Below are positions 1 to 8,183 of a stretch of 44,917 nt of DNA, piece after piece. The number at the start of each line of letters is the position of its first letter. Position 1 is the first letter of the stretch. The DNA is from Hyphomicrobiales bacterium (GTDB lineage Bacteria > Pseudomonadota > Alphaproteobacteria > Rhizobiales > Devosiaceae): positions 1-44,917 of the forward strand of contig UCAU01000024.1 of NCBI GenBank assembly GCA_900470445.1, in the 5' to 3' direction. A program made the position numbers and the translations under genes. The notes below the pieces were generated by a model, which saw only the letters and a list, made by a program, of their open reading frames with translations, had not been told where the DNA came from and searched no databases.

Positions 1-17
1 CACCAAGAACACCACTC

Positions 18-46
18 TTGCAAATAACTGACCAGTCAGTTATTTT
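18..46 (+). promoter_or_regulatory. TetR operator overlapping the exporter promoter
   Basis: Positions 22-45 are a perfect palindrome of two 11-bp arms (AAATAACTGAC and its complement) around a CA centre, typical of a TetR-family operator. It lies between a possible -35 (TTGCAA, 18-23) and a possible -10 (TATTTT, 41-46) with a 17-bp spacer. A bound dimer would therefore block the polymerase. The TetR gene starts 27 bp downstream, so autoregulation of the whole exporter operon is the natural inference. Confidence 0.8.
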
Positions 47-72
47 GTACGGCAACGCATTGGAGCCCACCC

Positions 73-720
73 ATGACCGAGACACCGAAGAAATTCCGCC
101 GGCGGGCTGAGGCGCGGCCGGATGAGGTGCTGGATGCGGCGCTGGCGGTGTTTGTGGAGAAGGGCTATGCGGCTGCCAAGGTGGATGAGGTGGCGCGGCG
201 GGCGGGCGTGTCCAAGGGGACGGTCTATCTGTATTTTCCATCCAAAGAAGCGCTGATCGAGGGGATTGTGCGGCGGGCGGTGGCGCCGATTGCGTTGCGC
301 GCGCTGCCGGATCTTGAGACCTATGAGGGCGATCCGCGCGTGCCCATCACCATGTTGCTGACTGTACTGATCCAGCAATTGGCACGGCCCGAGGCGATTG
401 CGGTGCCCAAACTGATCCTTCGGGAAGTGCTGAGCTTTCCGTTCATCGCCACATTCTATCGCAACGAAGTGCTCGACAAGGTGATGCCGGCACTGGTCAG
501 GTTGATCCGGCGCGGGGTGGACAGTGGCAAACTGCGCAAGGTCGATCCGGAACTGACGGTGCGCTCGATCATCGGCCCGCTGCTGGCCCATGTGGCGCTG
601 GGCGAATTGTTCGGCATCATGCCGGAAGGCGGGGACCTGGCGCTCGACCGGTTCGTTGCCAACCATCTCGATATCCTGTTTCACGGCATCAGCACGCAAC
701 CGGCGGAGGCGCGGCCATGA
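73..720 (+). CDS. TetR/AcrR family transcriptional regulator
   Basis: A 215-residue regulator of normal TetR length. The N-terminal helix-turn-helix is visible at about residues 18-65, with the family pattern AAxVDEVARRAGVSKGTVYLYF followed by SKEAL. The remainder is the ligand-binding and dimerisation domain. The ATG at 73 has GGAG seven bases upstream. It is the first gene of an exporter operon, and its stop overlaps the adaptor start as ATGA. By analogy with E. coli CecR, which controls ybhGFSR, it probably represses its own operon through the palindrome just upstream. The effector molecule cannot be told from sequence. Confidence 0.9.
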   Translation: MTETPKKFRRRAEARPDEVLDAALAVFVEKGYAAAKVDEVARRAGVSKGTVYLYFPSKEALIEGIVRRAVAPIALRALPDLETYEGDPRVPITMLLTVLIQQLARPEAIAVPKLILREVLSFPFIATFYRNEVLDKVMPALVRLIRRGVDSGKLRKVDPELTVRSIIGPLLAHVALGELFGIMPEGGDLALDRFVANHLDILFHGISTQPAEARP

Positions 721-1655
721 GCGATTTCCTCGGAGGTATTTTCGTGGCGTTGATGGCCTTGCTGCCCGGCGGGGCAGGTGATGCGGGTGGCTATCCGGGA
801 TATCTGGAGGCCGACTATGTCTATGTGGCGCCGGTGGGTGCCGGGCGCATTGCCGATATGGCGGTGGCGGAGGGCCAGCCGGTCGCCATGGGTGACATGC
901 TGTTCACCCAGGACGATGCGCAGCAGCAGGCGCTGCTCAAGGCAGCGCTGGCGCGCCGGCAATCGGCAGCGGCCAATCTCGATAACCTGACGACCGGCAG
1001 CCGTGCGCTCGAAGTGGACGTGATCCGGGCCTCGCTGGCCAAGGCGCGCTCGGATCTGGCGCTGGCGCAATCGAACCTGGCGCGCAGCGAGAGGTTGCTG
1101 GCGGCAGGTACGACAACGCAAGCGCGGGTCGAGCAGGACCGGGCGGCGCTGGCCTCGGCACAGGCGCAGGTGGCCCAATTCACCGCGCAAGTGGGCGTGG
1201 CCGAATTGCCGGCGCGCAATGCCCAACAGGTGGCGGCGGAGGCCGAGTTGGAGGCCGCGGCAGCCGATGCCAATCGGGCGCAGCTTGACCTGAGGGATCG
1301 CCAGACCACGGCGCCGGTGGCGGGCATTGTGGATCGATTATTCTATTCGGCGGGGGAAATTGCGACGGCGGGAACGCCGGTGGTTTCGATTCTGCCGGCA
1401 GGGGCGCTCAAGGCGCGGTTCTTTGTGCCGGAGGCTGACCGGTCGGCGCTGGCGGTGGGCGGCATGGTGCAGGTGGGATGCGATGGCTGCACGGCCATGT
1501 CAGCCCGGATCACCTATTTCGCCAGCGAGCCGCAGACCACCCCGCCGGTGATCTATTCAAAGGAAGAGCGCGGGCGGCTGGTCTATCTGGTGGAAGCCGA
1601 GTTGGACGCGCCCGGCGATTTGCGGCCGGGCCAGCCGGTGACGGTGACGCGGTGA
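717..1655 (+). CDS. HlyD-family periplasmic adaptor (membrane fusion protein)
   Basis: A 312-residue adaptor with a hydrophobic N-terminus (about residues 5-20, FLGGIFVALMALLPGG) acting as anchor or signal. A lipoyl-like half follows (YVYVAPVGAGRIADM, then GQPVAMGDMLF). Next comes a long Ala/Gln/Arg-rich coiled-coil hairpin at about residues 70-185, then the second lipoyl half (APVAGIVDRLF) and a beta-barrel. Such proteins link an inner-membrane ABC exporter to an outer-membrane channel. It is YbhG-like in architecture. It starts inside the TetR stop (ATGA) and ends inside the GTG start of the ATPase, so translation is probably coupled. No TolC homologue is in the window. Confidence 0.88.
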   Translation: MSDFLGGIFVALMALLPGGAGDAGGYPGYLEADYVYVAPVGAGRIADMAVAEGQPVAMGDMLFTQDDAQQQALLKAALARRQSAAANLDNLTTGSRALEVDVIRASLAKARSDLALAQSNLARSERLLAAGTTTQARVEQDRAALASAQAQVAQFTAQVGVAELPARNAQQVAAEAELEAAAADANRAQLDLRDRQTTAPVAGIVDRLFYSAGEIATAGTPVVSILPAGALKARFFVPEADRSALAVGGMVQVGCDGCTAMSARITYFASEPQTTPPVIYSKEERGRLVYLVEAELDAPGDLRPGQPVTVTR

Positions 1656-2590
1656 CCGAGGAAAACGTCATCGACGTGACCGGGCTCACCAAGAGCTTTG
1701 GCGACAAGCTGGTGGTCGACCATTTCGACATCCGGGTGCCGCGCGGCGCCATTTATGGCTTTCTGGGGCCGAACGGCTCGGGCAAGACCACGACGATCCG
1801 CATGCTGTGCGGGCTGCTGCTGGCCGATGCGGGGCAAGGGACGTGCCTGGGATTTGATGTGCGCAAGCAGGCCGCGGCGATCAAGACGCAGGTCGGCTAT
1901 ATGACGCAGAAATTCAGCCTCTATGAAGACCTGACTATTCGCGAAAATCTCGATTTCGTGGCGCGGATGTACGGCATTGCCGACCGGGACCGGCGGGTGA
2001 GTGCCGCGCTGGCCGATCTGGGGCTGGCGGACCGCTCGGGACAATTGGCGGGCACCCTGTCGGGCGGCTGGAAGCAGCGATTGGCGCTGGCGGCCTGCCT
2101 GATCCACGACCCGCAATTGCTGCTGCTGGACGAGCCCACGGCAGGCGTCGATCCCAAGGCGCGACGCGATTTCTGGGATGAAATCCGGCGGCTGAGCAAG
2201 GCCGGCGTCACCGTATTGGTCTCGACCCATTACATGGACGAGGCGGTGCAGTGCGATTTCATCACCTATATCGCCTATGGCAAGAAGCTGATCGACGGGC
2301 CGGCGGCCGACATTCCCAAAATGGTCGGGCTGACCACGTGGCGGGCGGAGGGTCCGGACCTCGCGGCGCTGGAGGCCGAGCTAACCGGGCAGCCTGGCGT
2401 GCTGCAGATCGCGCGGTTCGGTTCGACCCTGCATGTCTCGGGCACCGATGCGGCAGCGCTGGAAAACACGGTGCGGCAACACGAGGCCAAGGGTCGCTAT
2501 CGCTGGAACCTGCAAGCGGCGGGGCTGGAGGAAGCGTTCATTTATCTCATGACGGGGGCGCGCGATAATTTCGCGCGGGATGCGGCATGA
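1652..2590 (+). CDS. ABC transporter ATP-binding protein (YbhF-like)
   Basis: A 312-residue single nucleotide-binding domain. Walker A is GPNGSGKTT, the signature is LSGGWKQR, Walker B is LLLLDEPTAGVDP, and the switch histidine is in VLVSTHYMDEA. The family is the ABC-2 (DrrA/CcmA-like) exporter ATPase. E. coli YbhF carries two such domains, whereas only one is present here. I place the start at GTG 1652, which overlaps the adaptor stop (GTGA). Longer readings of this frame would run far back into the adaptor gene. The product would energise export through the permease encoded next. Confidence 0.9.
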   Translation: MTEENVIDVTGLTKSFGDKLVVDHFDIRVPRGAIYGFLGPNGSGKTTTIRMLCGLLLADAGQGTCLGFDVRKQAAAIKTQVGYMTQKFSLYEDLTIRENLDFVARMYGIADRDRRVSAALADLGLADRSGQLAGTLSGGWKQRLALAACLIHDPQLLLLDEPTAGVDPKARRDFWDEIRRLSKAGVTVLVSTHYMDEAVQCDFITYIAYGKKLIDGPAADIPKMVGLTTWRAEGPDLAALEAELTGQPGVLQIARFGSTLHVSGTDAAALENTVRQHEAKGRYRWNLQAAGLEEAFIYLMTGARDNFARDAA

Positions 2591-3723
2591 ACCGGTTCTT
2601 CTCGCTGTCGCGCTTTGGCGCGGTGCTGCTCAAGGAATTCATCCAGATGCGGCGCGACCGCGTCACCTTTGCCATGATGATCGGTCTGCCCATCATTCAA
2701 TTGCTGCTGTTCGGCTTTGCCATCAATACCGATCCGCGCCATCTGCCGACGCTGGTCGAAGTCAATGATGACGGTCCCTTGGTGCGCGCGGTGCTGGCCG
2801 GGATGCAGACCTCGGGTTATTTCGATTTTGCGGGCGTGGTGCATGGTCCCAGCGAGGGCGAAGACGCGCTACGGCGTGGCAGTGCCAATTTCGTTGTGGT
2901 CATTCCGGCCCATTTCGAACGCGATGTGATCCGGGGACATCGGCCCGATATTCTGGTGGCGGCCGATGCGGCGGACCCGTCGGCGGTGGGCGGCGCGACG
3001 GCGGCGCTGAGCGGGATCATTGCGGGCGCGATGAGCCAGACGCTAACCGGGCCGCTGGCCCAGGTGGCAGCGGCCCCTGCCCCGTTCGGCGTCATCGTGC
3101 ATCGCGCCTATAATCCCGAGGGCAAGACCTCGACCAATATCGTGCCGGGGCTGCTCGCCATCATCCTCTCGATGACCATGGTGATGATCACTGCGGTGGC
3201 GATCGTCAAAGAGCGCGAGCGCGGCACGATGGAAATGCTGATCTCAACGCCGGTGCGGCCATTCGAAGTGATGCTGGGCAAAATCCTGCCCTATGTGCTG
3301 GTGGGCTATGTGCAGACCGCGGTGTTCCTGGTGGCCGCGTTTGCGCTGTTCGGCGTACCGTTCGAGGGCACGTTCATGGCCTTCTTCATCGGCTTCAATC
3401 TGTTCATCCTTGGCAATCTGGCGCTGGGCTTTCTGATCTCGACGCTGGCGCGCAATCAGATGCAGGCCATGCAACTGAGCCTTTTCACCATCCTGCCCTC
3501 GATCCTGCTGAGTGGCTTCATGTTCCCCTTTGCCGGCATGCCGGGCTGGGCACAAAGCATCGGGGTCGCCGTGCCGGCGACACACTTCATGCGGCTGGTG
3601 CGCATGGTGATGCTGAAAGGGGCCGATAGCTGGGATCTGGGCAGCGAGTTTTTCGCGCTGGCGGTGATCGTCGGCGTGATCTCGGTGGTGGCGATGATGC
3701 GCTATCGGCAGACGCTGGATTAG
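2587..3723 (+). CDS. ABC-2 type permease (YbhS/YbhR-like)
   Basis: A 378-residue ABC-2 membrane protein. One N-terminal helix (about 25-45, FAMMIGLPIIQLLLFGFAI) is followed by a large extracytoplasmic domain. Five or so helices fill the C-terminal half, beginning near TNIVPGLLAIILSMTMVMI. The motif KERERGTMEMLISTPVRP is the typical coupling region of this family. It overlaps the ATPase stop by ATGA. Two permeases are usual in Ybh-type exporters; only one is here, so a homodimer is likely. Its stop overlaps the stop of the convergent VOC remnant. Confidence 0.9.
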   Translation: MNRFFSLSRFGAVLLKEFIQMRRDRVTFAMMIGLPIIQLLLFGFAINTDPRHLPTLVEVNDDGPLVRAVLAGMQTSGYFDFAGVVHGPSEGEDALRRGSANFVVVIPAHFERDVIRGHRPDILVAADAADPSAVGGATAALSGIIAGAMSQTLTGPLAQVAAAPAPFGVIVHRAYNPEGKTSTNIVPGLLAIILSMTMVMITAVAIVKERERGTMEMLISTPVRPFEVMLGKILPYVLVGYVQTAVFLVAAFALFGVPFEGTFMAFFIGFNLFILGNLALGFLISTLARNQMQAMQLSLFTILPSILLSGFMFPFAGMPGWAQSIGVAVPATHFMRLVRMVMLKGADSWDLGSEFFALAVIVGVISVVAMMRYRQTLD

Positions 3724-4093
3724 AGCCCCTGCATCCAGCCGATAATGGCGCCGGTGGGGTCGCTGAGTACGCAAAGGCGCCCGATGCCGGGCACGTCATG
3801 AGGACCGCGAATTACGCTGGCCCCGTGCTCCACGGCAATGGCGAAGCGGCGGTCGATATCGTTCACTTCGACAAAGCCCAGCCAATAGGATTGTGGGCCA
3901 GCCAGATAGCCTTGGCTCAAGGTGCAAGGCCGCCGACCATTTCATCGCCCGAGCGGATGACGAAATAGGGTTCGCCGGCCAGATCGTAATTCTCGTAGGT
4001 CCAGTCCAGCGTCGCGGTGAAGAAGGCCTTGGCCTTCTCCACATCCGTAGTCAGCAGGTCATGCCAGGCGAATAACCCGTGCGGCCTGCTCAT
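3720..4093 (-). pseudogene. VOC/glyoxalase-like gene with a frameshift
   Basis: Reading from ATG 4093, the first 58 codons give a VOC-fold N-terminus (FAWHDLLTTDVEKAKAFF, then GEPYFVIRSGDEMVGGLAP) and hit TGA at 3917-3919. The downstream frame (3720-3920) continues the same fold (SYWLGFVEVNDIDRR, then LSDPTGAIIGWMQ). Restoring one base near 3919 joins the two into one protein of about 124 residues. So this is a one-base deletion, either a real pseudogene or a sequencing error. It lies 4 bp behind murA and was probably co-transcribed with it. An alternative is two coupled peptides using the TTG at 3920, which I think unlikely. Confidence 0.75.
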
Positions 4094-4097
4094 GACG

Positions 4098-5390
4098 CTA
4101 GCCGGCGAGGCGTTCGATTTCGGCGCCGCAACGGCTCAGCTTGTCTTCGAGCCGCTCGAAGCCGCGATCGAGGTGATAGATGCGGTTAACCACGGTTTCG
4201 CCCTTGGCGGCGAGGCCCGCAATGACCAGCGAAACCGAGGCGCGCAAATCGGTTGCCATCACCTGAGCGCCCTTGAGCTGGGACTTGCCGGTGACCGTGG
4301 CGACCTGGCCATCAACGGTGATATCGGCGCCGAAGCGGGCCAGTTCGGCCACATGCATGTAGCGGTTCTCGAAAATGGTTTCGCGGATCTGGCTGGTGCC
4401 CGAGCTCATGGTCATCAGCGCCATGAACTGGGCCTGCAGGTCCGTGGGGAAGCCGGGGAAGGGATCGGTTTCGATATCGACCGGCTGGATGCCATTGCCG
4501 TTGCGATAGACGCGCAGGCCATCGGCCTCGGGGGTGATCACGGTGCCGGTCCGGCCCAGAATGTCGAGGGCAGCTTCCAGATGCTCGGCGCGGGCGCCCT
4601 TGAGCAGCACGTTGCCGCCGGTCATGGCGGTGGCCATGGCGAAGGTGCCGGTTTCGATGCGGTCGGGAATGACGTCCACGGTGGCGCCATGCAGCTTGTC
4701 GACGCCTTCAATGGTCAGCGTGCGCGTGCCGATGCCCGAGATTTTGGCGCCCATGGCGACGAGGCATTCGGCGACATTGGTGATTTCGGGTTCCTGGGCG
4801 GCATTTTCGATGATGGTCGTGCCCTTGGCGAGCGTCGCGGCCATCATGATGGTGTGGGTAGCGCCGACCGACACTTTGGGGAAGACGATATGGGCGCCCT
4901 TGAGGCCACCCTTGGGCGCCTTGACCACGACATAGCCTTCATCGATGTCGATTTCGGCGCCCAGTTCCTTGAGGCCGAACAAGAACAGATCGACGGGCCG
5001 GGTGCCGATGGCGCAGCCGCCGGGCAGAGAAACACGGGCATTATGCTCGCGGGCCAGCAGCGGGCCGATGACCCAGAAGCTGGCGCGCATCTTGGAGACC
5101 AAATCATAGGGCGCGGTGGTGTCGACGATATCGGCAGCATGGAAGGTCATGCGCTGGCCGACGCCCTCATCCTCGCCGCGGCGGCGGCCATGCACGGCAA
5201 TATCGACGCCGTGATTTTCAAGGATGCGCTCGAGCTGTTTGACATCGGCCAGGCGCGGCACATTTTGCAGCACCAGCGGCTCATCGGTCAAAAGCGAGGC
5301 GATCATCAGGGGCAGCGCGGCATTCTTGGCGCCGGAGATGACGATTTCCCCGTGCAGTTCATTGCCGCCGACCAAACGAATGCGATCCAT
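4098..5390 (-). CDS. murA: UDP-N-acetylglucosamine 1-carboxyvinyltransferase
   Basis: A 430-residue EPSP-synthase-fold enzyme that transfers enolpyruvate from PEP to UDP-GlcNAc, the first committed step of peptidoglycan synthesis in the cytoplasm. The N-terminus carries [14 protein letters not shown] with the conserved Lys-Asn. The catalytic cysteine, target of fosfomycin, is in [14 protein letters not shown], so the enzyme should be fosfomycin-sensitive. The ATG at 5390 follows a GAGG; an in-frame extension to 5444 adds 18 residues lacking family similarity, so I reject it. The frameshifted VOC gene follows by 4 bp. Confidence 0.97.
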   Translation of the reverse strand: MDRIRLVGGNELHGEIVISGAKNAALPLMIASLLTDEPLVLQNVPRLADVKQLERILENHGVDIAVHGRRRGEDEGVGQRMTFHAADIVDTTAPYDLVSKMRASFWVIGPLLAREHNARVSLPGGCAIGTRPVDLFLFGLKELGAEIDIDEGYVVVKAPKGGLKGAHIVFPKVSVGATHTIMMAATLAKGTTIIENAAQEPEITNVAECLVAMGAKISGIGTRTLTIEGVDKLHGATVDVIPDRIETGTFAMATAMTGGNVLLKGARAEHLEAALDILGRTGTVITPEADGLRVYRNGNGIQPVDIETDPFPGFPTDLQAQFMALMTMSSGTSQIRETIFENRYMHVAELARFGADITVDGQVATVTGKSQLKGAQVMATDLRASVSLVIAGLAAKGETVVNRIYHLDRGFERLEDKLSRCGAEIERLAG

Positions 5391-5619
5391 CCTGGATATC
5401 CTCAAGCGGGGCGGAAACGCCCCTGGGGTGAAAGCTGGCCTCAATAGCCGAATCGTACCCCGCCAACAAGGCGGGCGATGTGGCTCAGGCCCGGAACGCG
5501 GGAGATTGTGCTAGAATCAGCACCTTCGCCCCATGATCTTAAATGTCTGCCGGATTTGTCGAAAACATGGTGGCGATTTCGACCCTGTGGCGTGAGGGTC
5601 AATTCAGCCCGAAAATGGT

Positions 5620-5784
5620 TTACGGTTTATTGCCCGTTTGCTCCCGAGCAGCAGGGTCGATCTCGGGTGAGCGCGTATCGGCATCGGCACGAGCCTTGAT
5701 CTGGCCTTTGCGGCGTTTGAGATTTTCGCGCAGCTTGGCGGCCAGTCTCTGCTCGCGCTGCGCTGCCTGTTCGGATTTGCTCAT
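5620..5784 (-). CDS. Small basic protein upstream of murA
   Basis: A 54-residue, highly charged protein starting MSKSEQAAQREQRLAAKLRE and containing NLKRRKGQIKARA. It should form a basic helix followed by a flexible tail. I recall small proteins with a similar LRENLKRRK core in other alphaproteobacteria, but I cannot name a function. It is divergent from the tRNA and lies 230 bp upstream of murA on the same strand. The intervening stretch 5391-5619 shows no other gene. Confidence 0.7.
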   Translation of the reverse strand: MSKSEQAAQREQRLAAKLRENLKRRKGQIKARADADTRSPEIDPAAREQTGNKP

Positions 5785-5965
5785 CGGTCCGGCGTTAGCC
5801 CGTGTTGTCGCAAGGTATGTAGTGAAAAACCGGCCTGCGGCTTTCGCCCCTTGATCTCAGGTTGGCACTTGCAGGTTGATATGCGCTTTTTGGCCTTGCG
5901 TCGAGGTTTGGCCTATGGCACTAGAGCGCCCGTCGCCGGACCCGGGCCAAGCCCGCCGCGCAGAT

Positions 5966-6040
<75 letters not shown>

Positions 6041-6050
6041 TTCGAACCCT

Positions 6051-6068
6051 AGGCCCGCTGGGCTTTTT
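6051..6068 (+). terminator. tRNA-Thr transcription terminator
   Basis: A short stem (GCCC/GGGC, extended by a G-U and an A-U pair) with loop GCT is followed by TTTTT at 6064-6068. It begins 11 bases after the tRNA CCA and probably ends its transcript. Confidence 0.65.
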
Positions 6069-6126
6069 GTCCGAAACCTCTCCTAAATCATCGGCAGTAG
6101 TCGGCAGAACCGAGCAGGAACATACG

Positions 6127-6152
6127 CGTGGACTCCGTGGAAAATCCGTGGA
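6127..6152 (+). repeat. Three CGTGGA direct repeats near the phage left end
   Basis: CGTGGA occurs at 6127, 6136 and 6147, a spacing of 9 and 11 bases, in a gene-free stretch between the tRNA and the first phage gene. Short direct repeats at a prophage end can be arm-type integrase or excisionase sites. That role is only inferred. Confidence 0.4.
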
Positions 6153-6189
6153 CGTTTGTTCGTCACCTGTTCCGATAGGAGCGAACGAG

Positions 6190-6981
6190 ATGGCTGAGAC
6201 AACTGGCATTGAATGGACGGACAGCACTTTCAACCCGTGGTGGGGCTGTACGAAGATAAGCCCGGCATGTGACCACTGCTATGCCGCCGATCTGGACAAG
6301 CGTACCGGCGGCAACCATTGGGGCAATGTTTCGCGCCGGCGCACAAGCGAGAAAAATTGGAACGAGCCACGCCGGTGGCAGAAGTCGGCGCCGGCCTTCT
6401 TTGAGGAGCATGGCCGCAAGCGGCGCGTGTTTTGTGCATCCATGGCTGACGTGTTAGACAACCAGGTTGATACCGAGTGGCGCGATGACTTGTGGGCGTT
6501 GATCCGCGAGTGCCCAGACCTGAATTGGTTGCTTTTGACCAAGCGTCCGCAGAACATCGAAAAGATGAAGCCCGCCTACTGGGACGAGGTGAAAGGCTCG
6601 ATCTGGCTTGGCACCACCGTCGAAGATCAGTTACGCGCCAACCAGAATATTCCGCATTTGCTCAAGCACGACAGCGCCGTTCGCTTCCTGTCATGCGAGC
6701 CGATGGTTGGCCCGATTGATCTGGTGACCGCGCACAAGCTGTCTATCGGCAACGGCATGGTCGAGTGGGTGATTGCCGGCGGGGAAAGCGGCCCACATGC
6801 GCGTGTTGCTGATCCGGCATGGTTTCGGCAGCTTCGCGACCAGTGCGCGGACGCGGGCGTGCCGTACCTGTTCAAACAGTGGGGCAACTGGACGCAGGAT
6901 ATGAAGCACGTCGCTCACAAAAAGGATGCCGGCCGTGCTCTCGATGGAGTGACTCACGATGGATACCCTGTCGCAGCCTAG
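6190..6981 (+). CDS. DUF5131 family (phage Gp37/Gp68) three-Cys protein
   Basis: A 263-residue protein opening TTGIEWTDSTFNPWWGCTKI, followed by SPACDHCYA. The three cysteines (C..C..C spacing) recall a radical-SAM-type iron-sulphur motif. Later family blocks are visible: FCASMADVLD, LLLTKRPQN, IWLGTTVEDQ, RFLSCEPM and VIAGGESGP, then the C-terminal LFKQWGNW. The family is common in phages; its reaction is not settled to my knowledge. The ATG at 6190 has AGGAG nine bases upstream; the longer in-frame reading would run through the tRNA. It is transcribed away from the attachment site and precedes an HD hydrolase by 36 bp. The TcmP partner family often found with such genes is not seen here. 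Confidence 0.88.
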   Translation: MAETTGIEWTDSTFNPWWGCTKISPACDHCYAADLDKRTGGNHWGNVSRRRTSEKNWNEPRRWQKSAPAFFEEHGRKRRVFCASMADVLDNQVDTEWRDDLWALIRECPDLNWLLLTKRPQNIEKMKPAYWDEVKGSIWLGTTVEDQLRANQNIPHLLKHDSAVRFLSCEPMVGPIDLVTAHKLSIGNGMVEWVIAGGESGPHARVADPAWFRQLRDQCADAGVPYLFKQWGNWTQDMKHVAHKKDAGRALDGVTHDGYPVAA

Positions 6982-7017
6982 CACTAACCCAGGCTTAGCC
7001 CTGTTCCATGGGTAAGG

Positions 7018-7497
7018 ATGATGAAGATGGGAAGCGTAGCTCTTGAACAAGCTATCATGGCCGCCGTGGGTGCTCACTATGGGCAAACGGATAAGGGCCG
7101 ACAGCCTTATATCCTGCACCCACTGCGGGTCATGGCATCAATGCCCGACGAAACGCACCGGATCGTTGCGTTGCTGCATGACACCGCTGAAGATAGCGAC
7201 GACTGGTCTGTCGAGCGCATATGGGTGGAATTTGGCGCCACAGTGGGCGCGGCCGTCGATTGCCTCACGAAGCGCAAGGGCGAGAGCTATGACGACTATC
7301 TGACGCGTGTGGAAGGGAATCGCATAGCAATTCGGGTGAAGATCGCGGACCTTCAGGACAACAGCGACATGACGCGGCTTGAAGTGGCGACAGACGCTGA
7401 TTGGGACCGCTATCGAAAGTACCAAATGGCAATGGCTCGGCTTATGATGGCCGGGCTGACGGAACCCCGCTCAAGGACATCTCCCCGTCCCGCATGA
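7018..7497 (+). CDS. Stand-alone HD-domain hydrolase, RelA/SpoT (MESH1)-like
   Basis: About 159 residues containing only the HD hydrolase core. The pattern AHYGQTDKGRQPYILHPLRV carries H34; LLHDTAED gives H54 and D55 with the Glu-Asp pair used in SpoT for hydrolysis; KIADLQDN gives D111. These match the metal ligands of SpoT and MESH1, enzymes that cleave (p)ppGpp or related nucleotides. No synthetase or ACT/TGS domain is present. The start may be ATG 7018, 7021 or 7027; AAGG at 7014-7017 is best placed for 7027. The gene converges on the next one, overlapping its tail by 56 bp. The substrate is inferred, not shown. Confidence 0.8.
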   Translation: MMKMGSVALEQAIMAAVGAHYGQTDKGRQPYILHPLRVMASMPDETHRIVALLHDTAEDSDDWSVERIWVEFGATVGAAVDCLTKRKGESYDDYLTRVEGNRIAIRVKIADLQDNSDMTRLEVATDADWDRYRKYQMAMARLMMAGLTEPRSRTSPRPA

Positions 7498-7975
7498 TCT
7501 TGTAATCCTCAGCCGTAAGATGCTTGGGGACGCCATCGCGCTTGCTGTCCTCCACCACGAAAGCGCCCTGCTGAAGCGTGATCCACCTATCTGGATAAAA
7601 CAGCACCGCCGCAACATAAGCGCCCCTGGCAACCATGAGATTGTCAGCCGTCGCTATCATGGTGAAGGTGCTGTACGGGTAGGTTCTGCCCCAGTCGAGA
7701 ACCCGAAAATTGGGCTCAGACGATGCGCGGGGCGGCGGCAGGCGCGGTTCGAGCCAGAGCGACATGCCCATACGCTTGCAGGACGGGCAGCGCATGCGGT
7801 CTAAGAAATGCGGCTCGCCCCGCTTAGGCAAAAGCTGGTGCCAGCCGCCGACATTCATAATCAGCCGGCGCAGATCGATGGTCTTGTGAAACCGGCAACG
7901 CGTGTCGCGGCAGAGGGCAATAAGCTCGTGCCCGCCCTTTTGCACATCGTCCAAGGTTTTTGGTGCGCCGTCCAT
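7442..7975 (-). CDS. Hypothetical zinc-ribbon-like protein
   Basis: 177 residues. CRDTRC near residue 22 and CPSC near residue 63 could bind one zinc. Between and after them are mixed segments (RRLIMNVGGWHQLLPKRG, then LDWGRTYPYSTFTM), and the C-terminus is hydrophilic. I do not recognise the family. It lies past the lysis genes at the far end of the minus-strand late block, with its ribosome site in a hairpin. The tail overlaps the convergent HD hydrolase gene. Confidence 0.65.
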   Translation of the reverse strand: MDGAPKTLDDVQKGGHELIALCRDTRCRFHKTIDLRRLIMNVGGWHQLLPKRGEPHFLDRMRCPSCKRMGMSLWLEPRLPPPRASSEPNFRVLDWGRTYPYSTFTMIATADNLMVARGAYVAAVLFYPDRWITLQQGAFVVEDSKRDGVPKHLTAEDYKIMRDGEMSLSGVPSARPS

Positions 7976-7976
7976 T

Positions 7977-7996
7977 CCGCCTCTCGCTAAAGGCGG
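7977..7996 (-). promoter_or_regulatory. Hairpin covering the ribosome-binding site of the 7975 gene
   Basis: CCGCCT (minus strand) pairs with AGGCGG across an 8-base loop, and the second arm is the purine-rich Shine-Dalgarno stretch one base before the ATG. Folding would hide the start and lower translation of long read-through transcripts, as in some phage late mRNAs. The structure is seen; the regulation is inferred. Confidence 0.5.
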
Positions 7997-8051
7997 CGAT
8001 TCCTACACCCAGAACATAGAGAGAACAATACGGGCGGCGATCAACTTTCGA

Positions 8052-8183
8052 TCAGGGCTTGGTCGGGTTCTTCGCTTCCTCGATACATGCCTCTATGAAC
8101 AGGGCAACGTTTCTGTCCTGCACAAGCTCAGGGTGCTTACGCCCGATCTTGGACATGAGCGCGGTAAGGGCTGCGAGGGTCAT
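8052..8183 (-). CDS. Small hypothetical protein, coupled to the 8180 gene
   Basis: A 43-residue protein beginning MTLAALTALMSKIGRKHPEL and ending in EEAKNPTKP. Its ATG overlaps the upstream stop as ATGA, which is strong evidence for translation. It should be mainly helical with an acidic second half. I do not recognise it. Confidence 0.6.
   Translation of the reverse strand: MTLAALTALMSKIGRKHPELVQDRNVALFIEACIEEAKNPTKP

Noticed and set aside
4017..5447. 476-codon plus-strand frame
   Set aside because: It lies antisense to murA, whose motifs are unmistakable. The frame is a product of high-GC codon bias.
6127..6152. CRISPR-like repeat array
   Set aside because: Only three 6-bp units with 3-5 base spacers; far too short for CRISPR.
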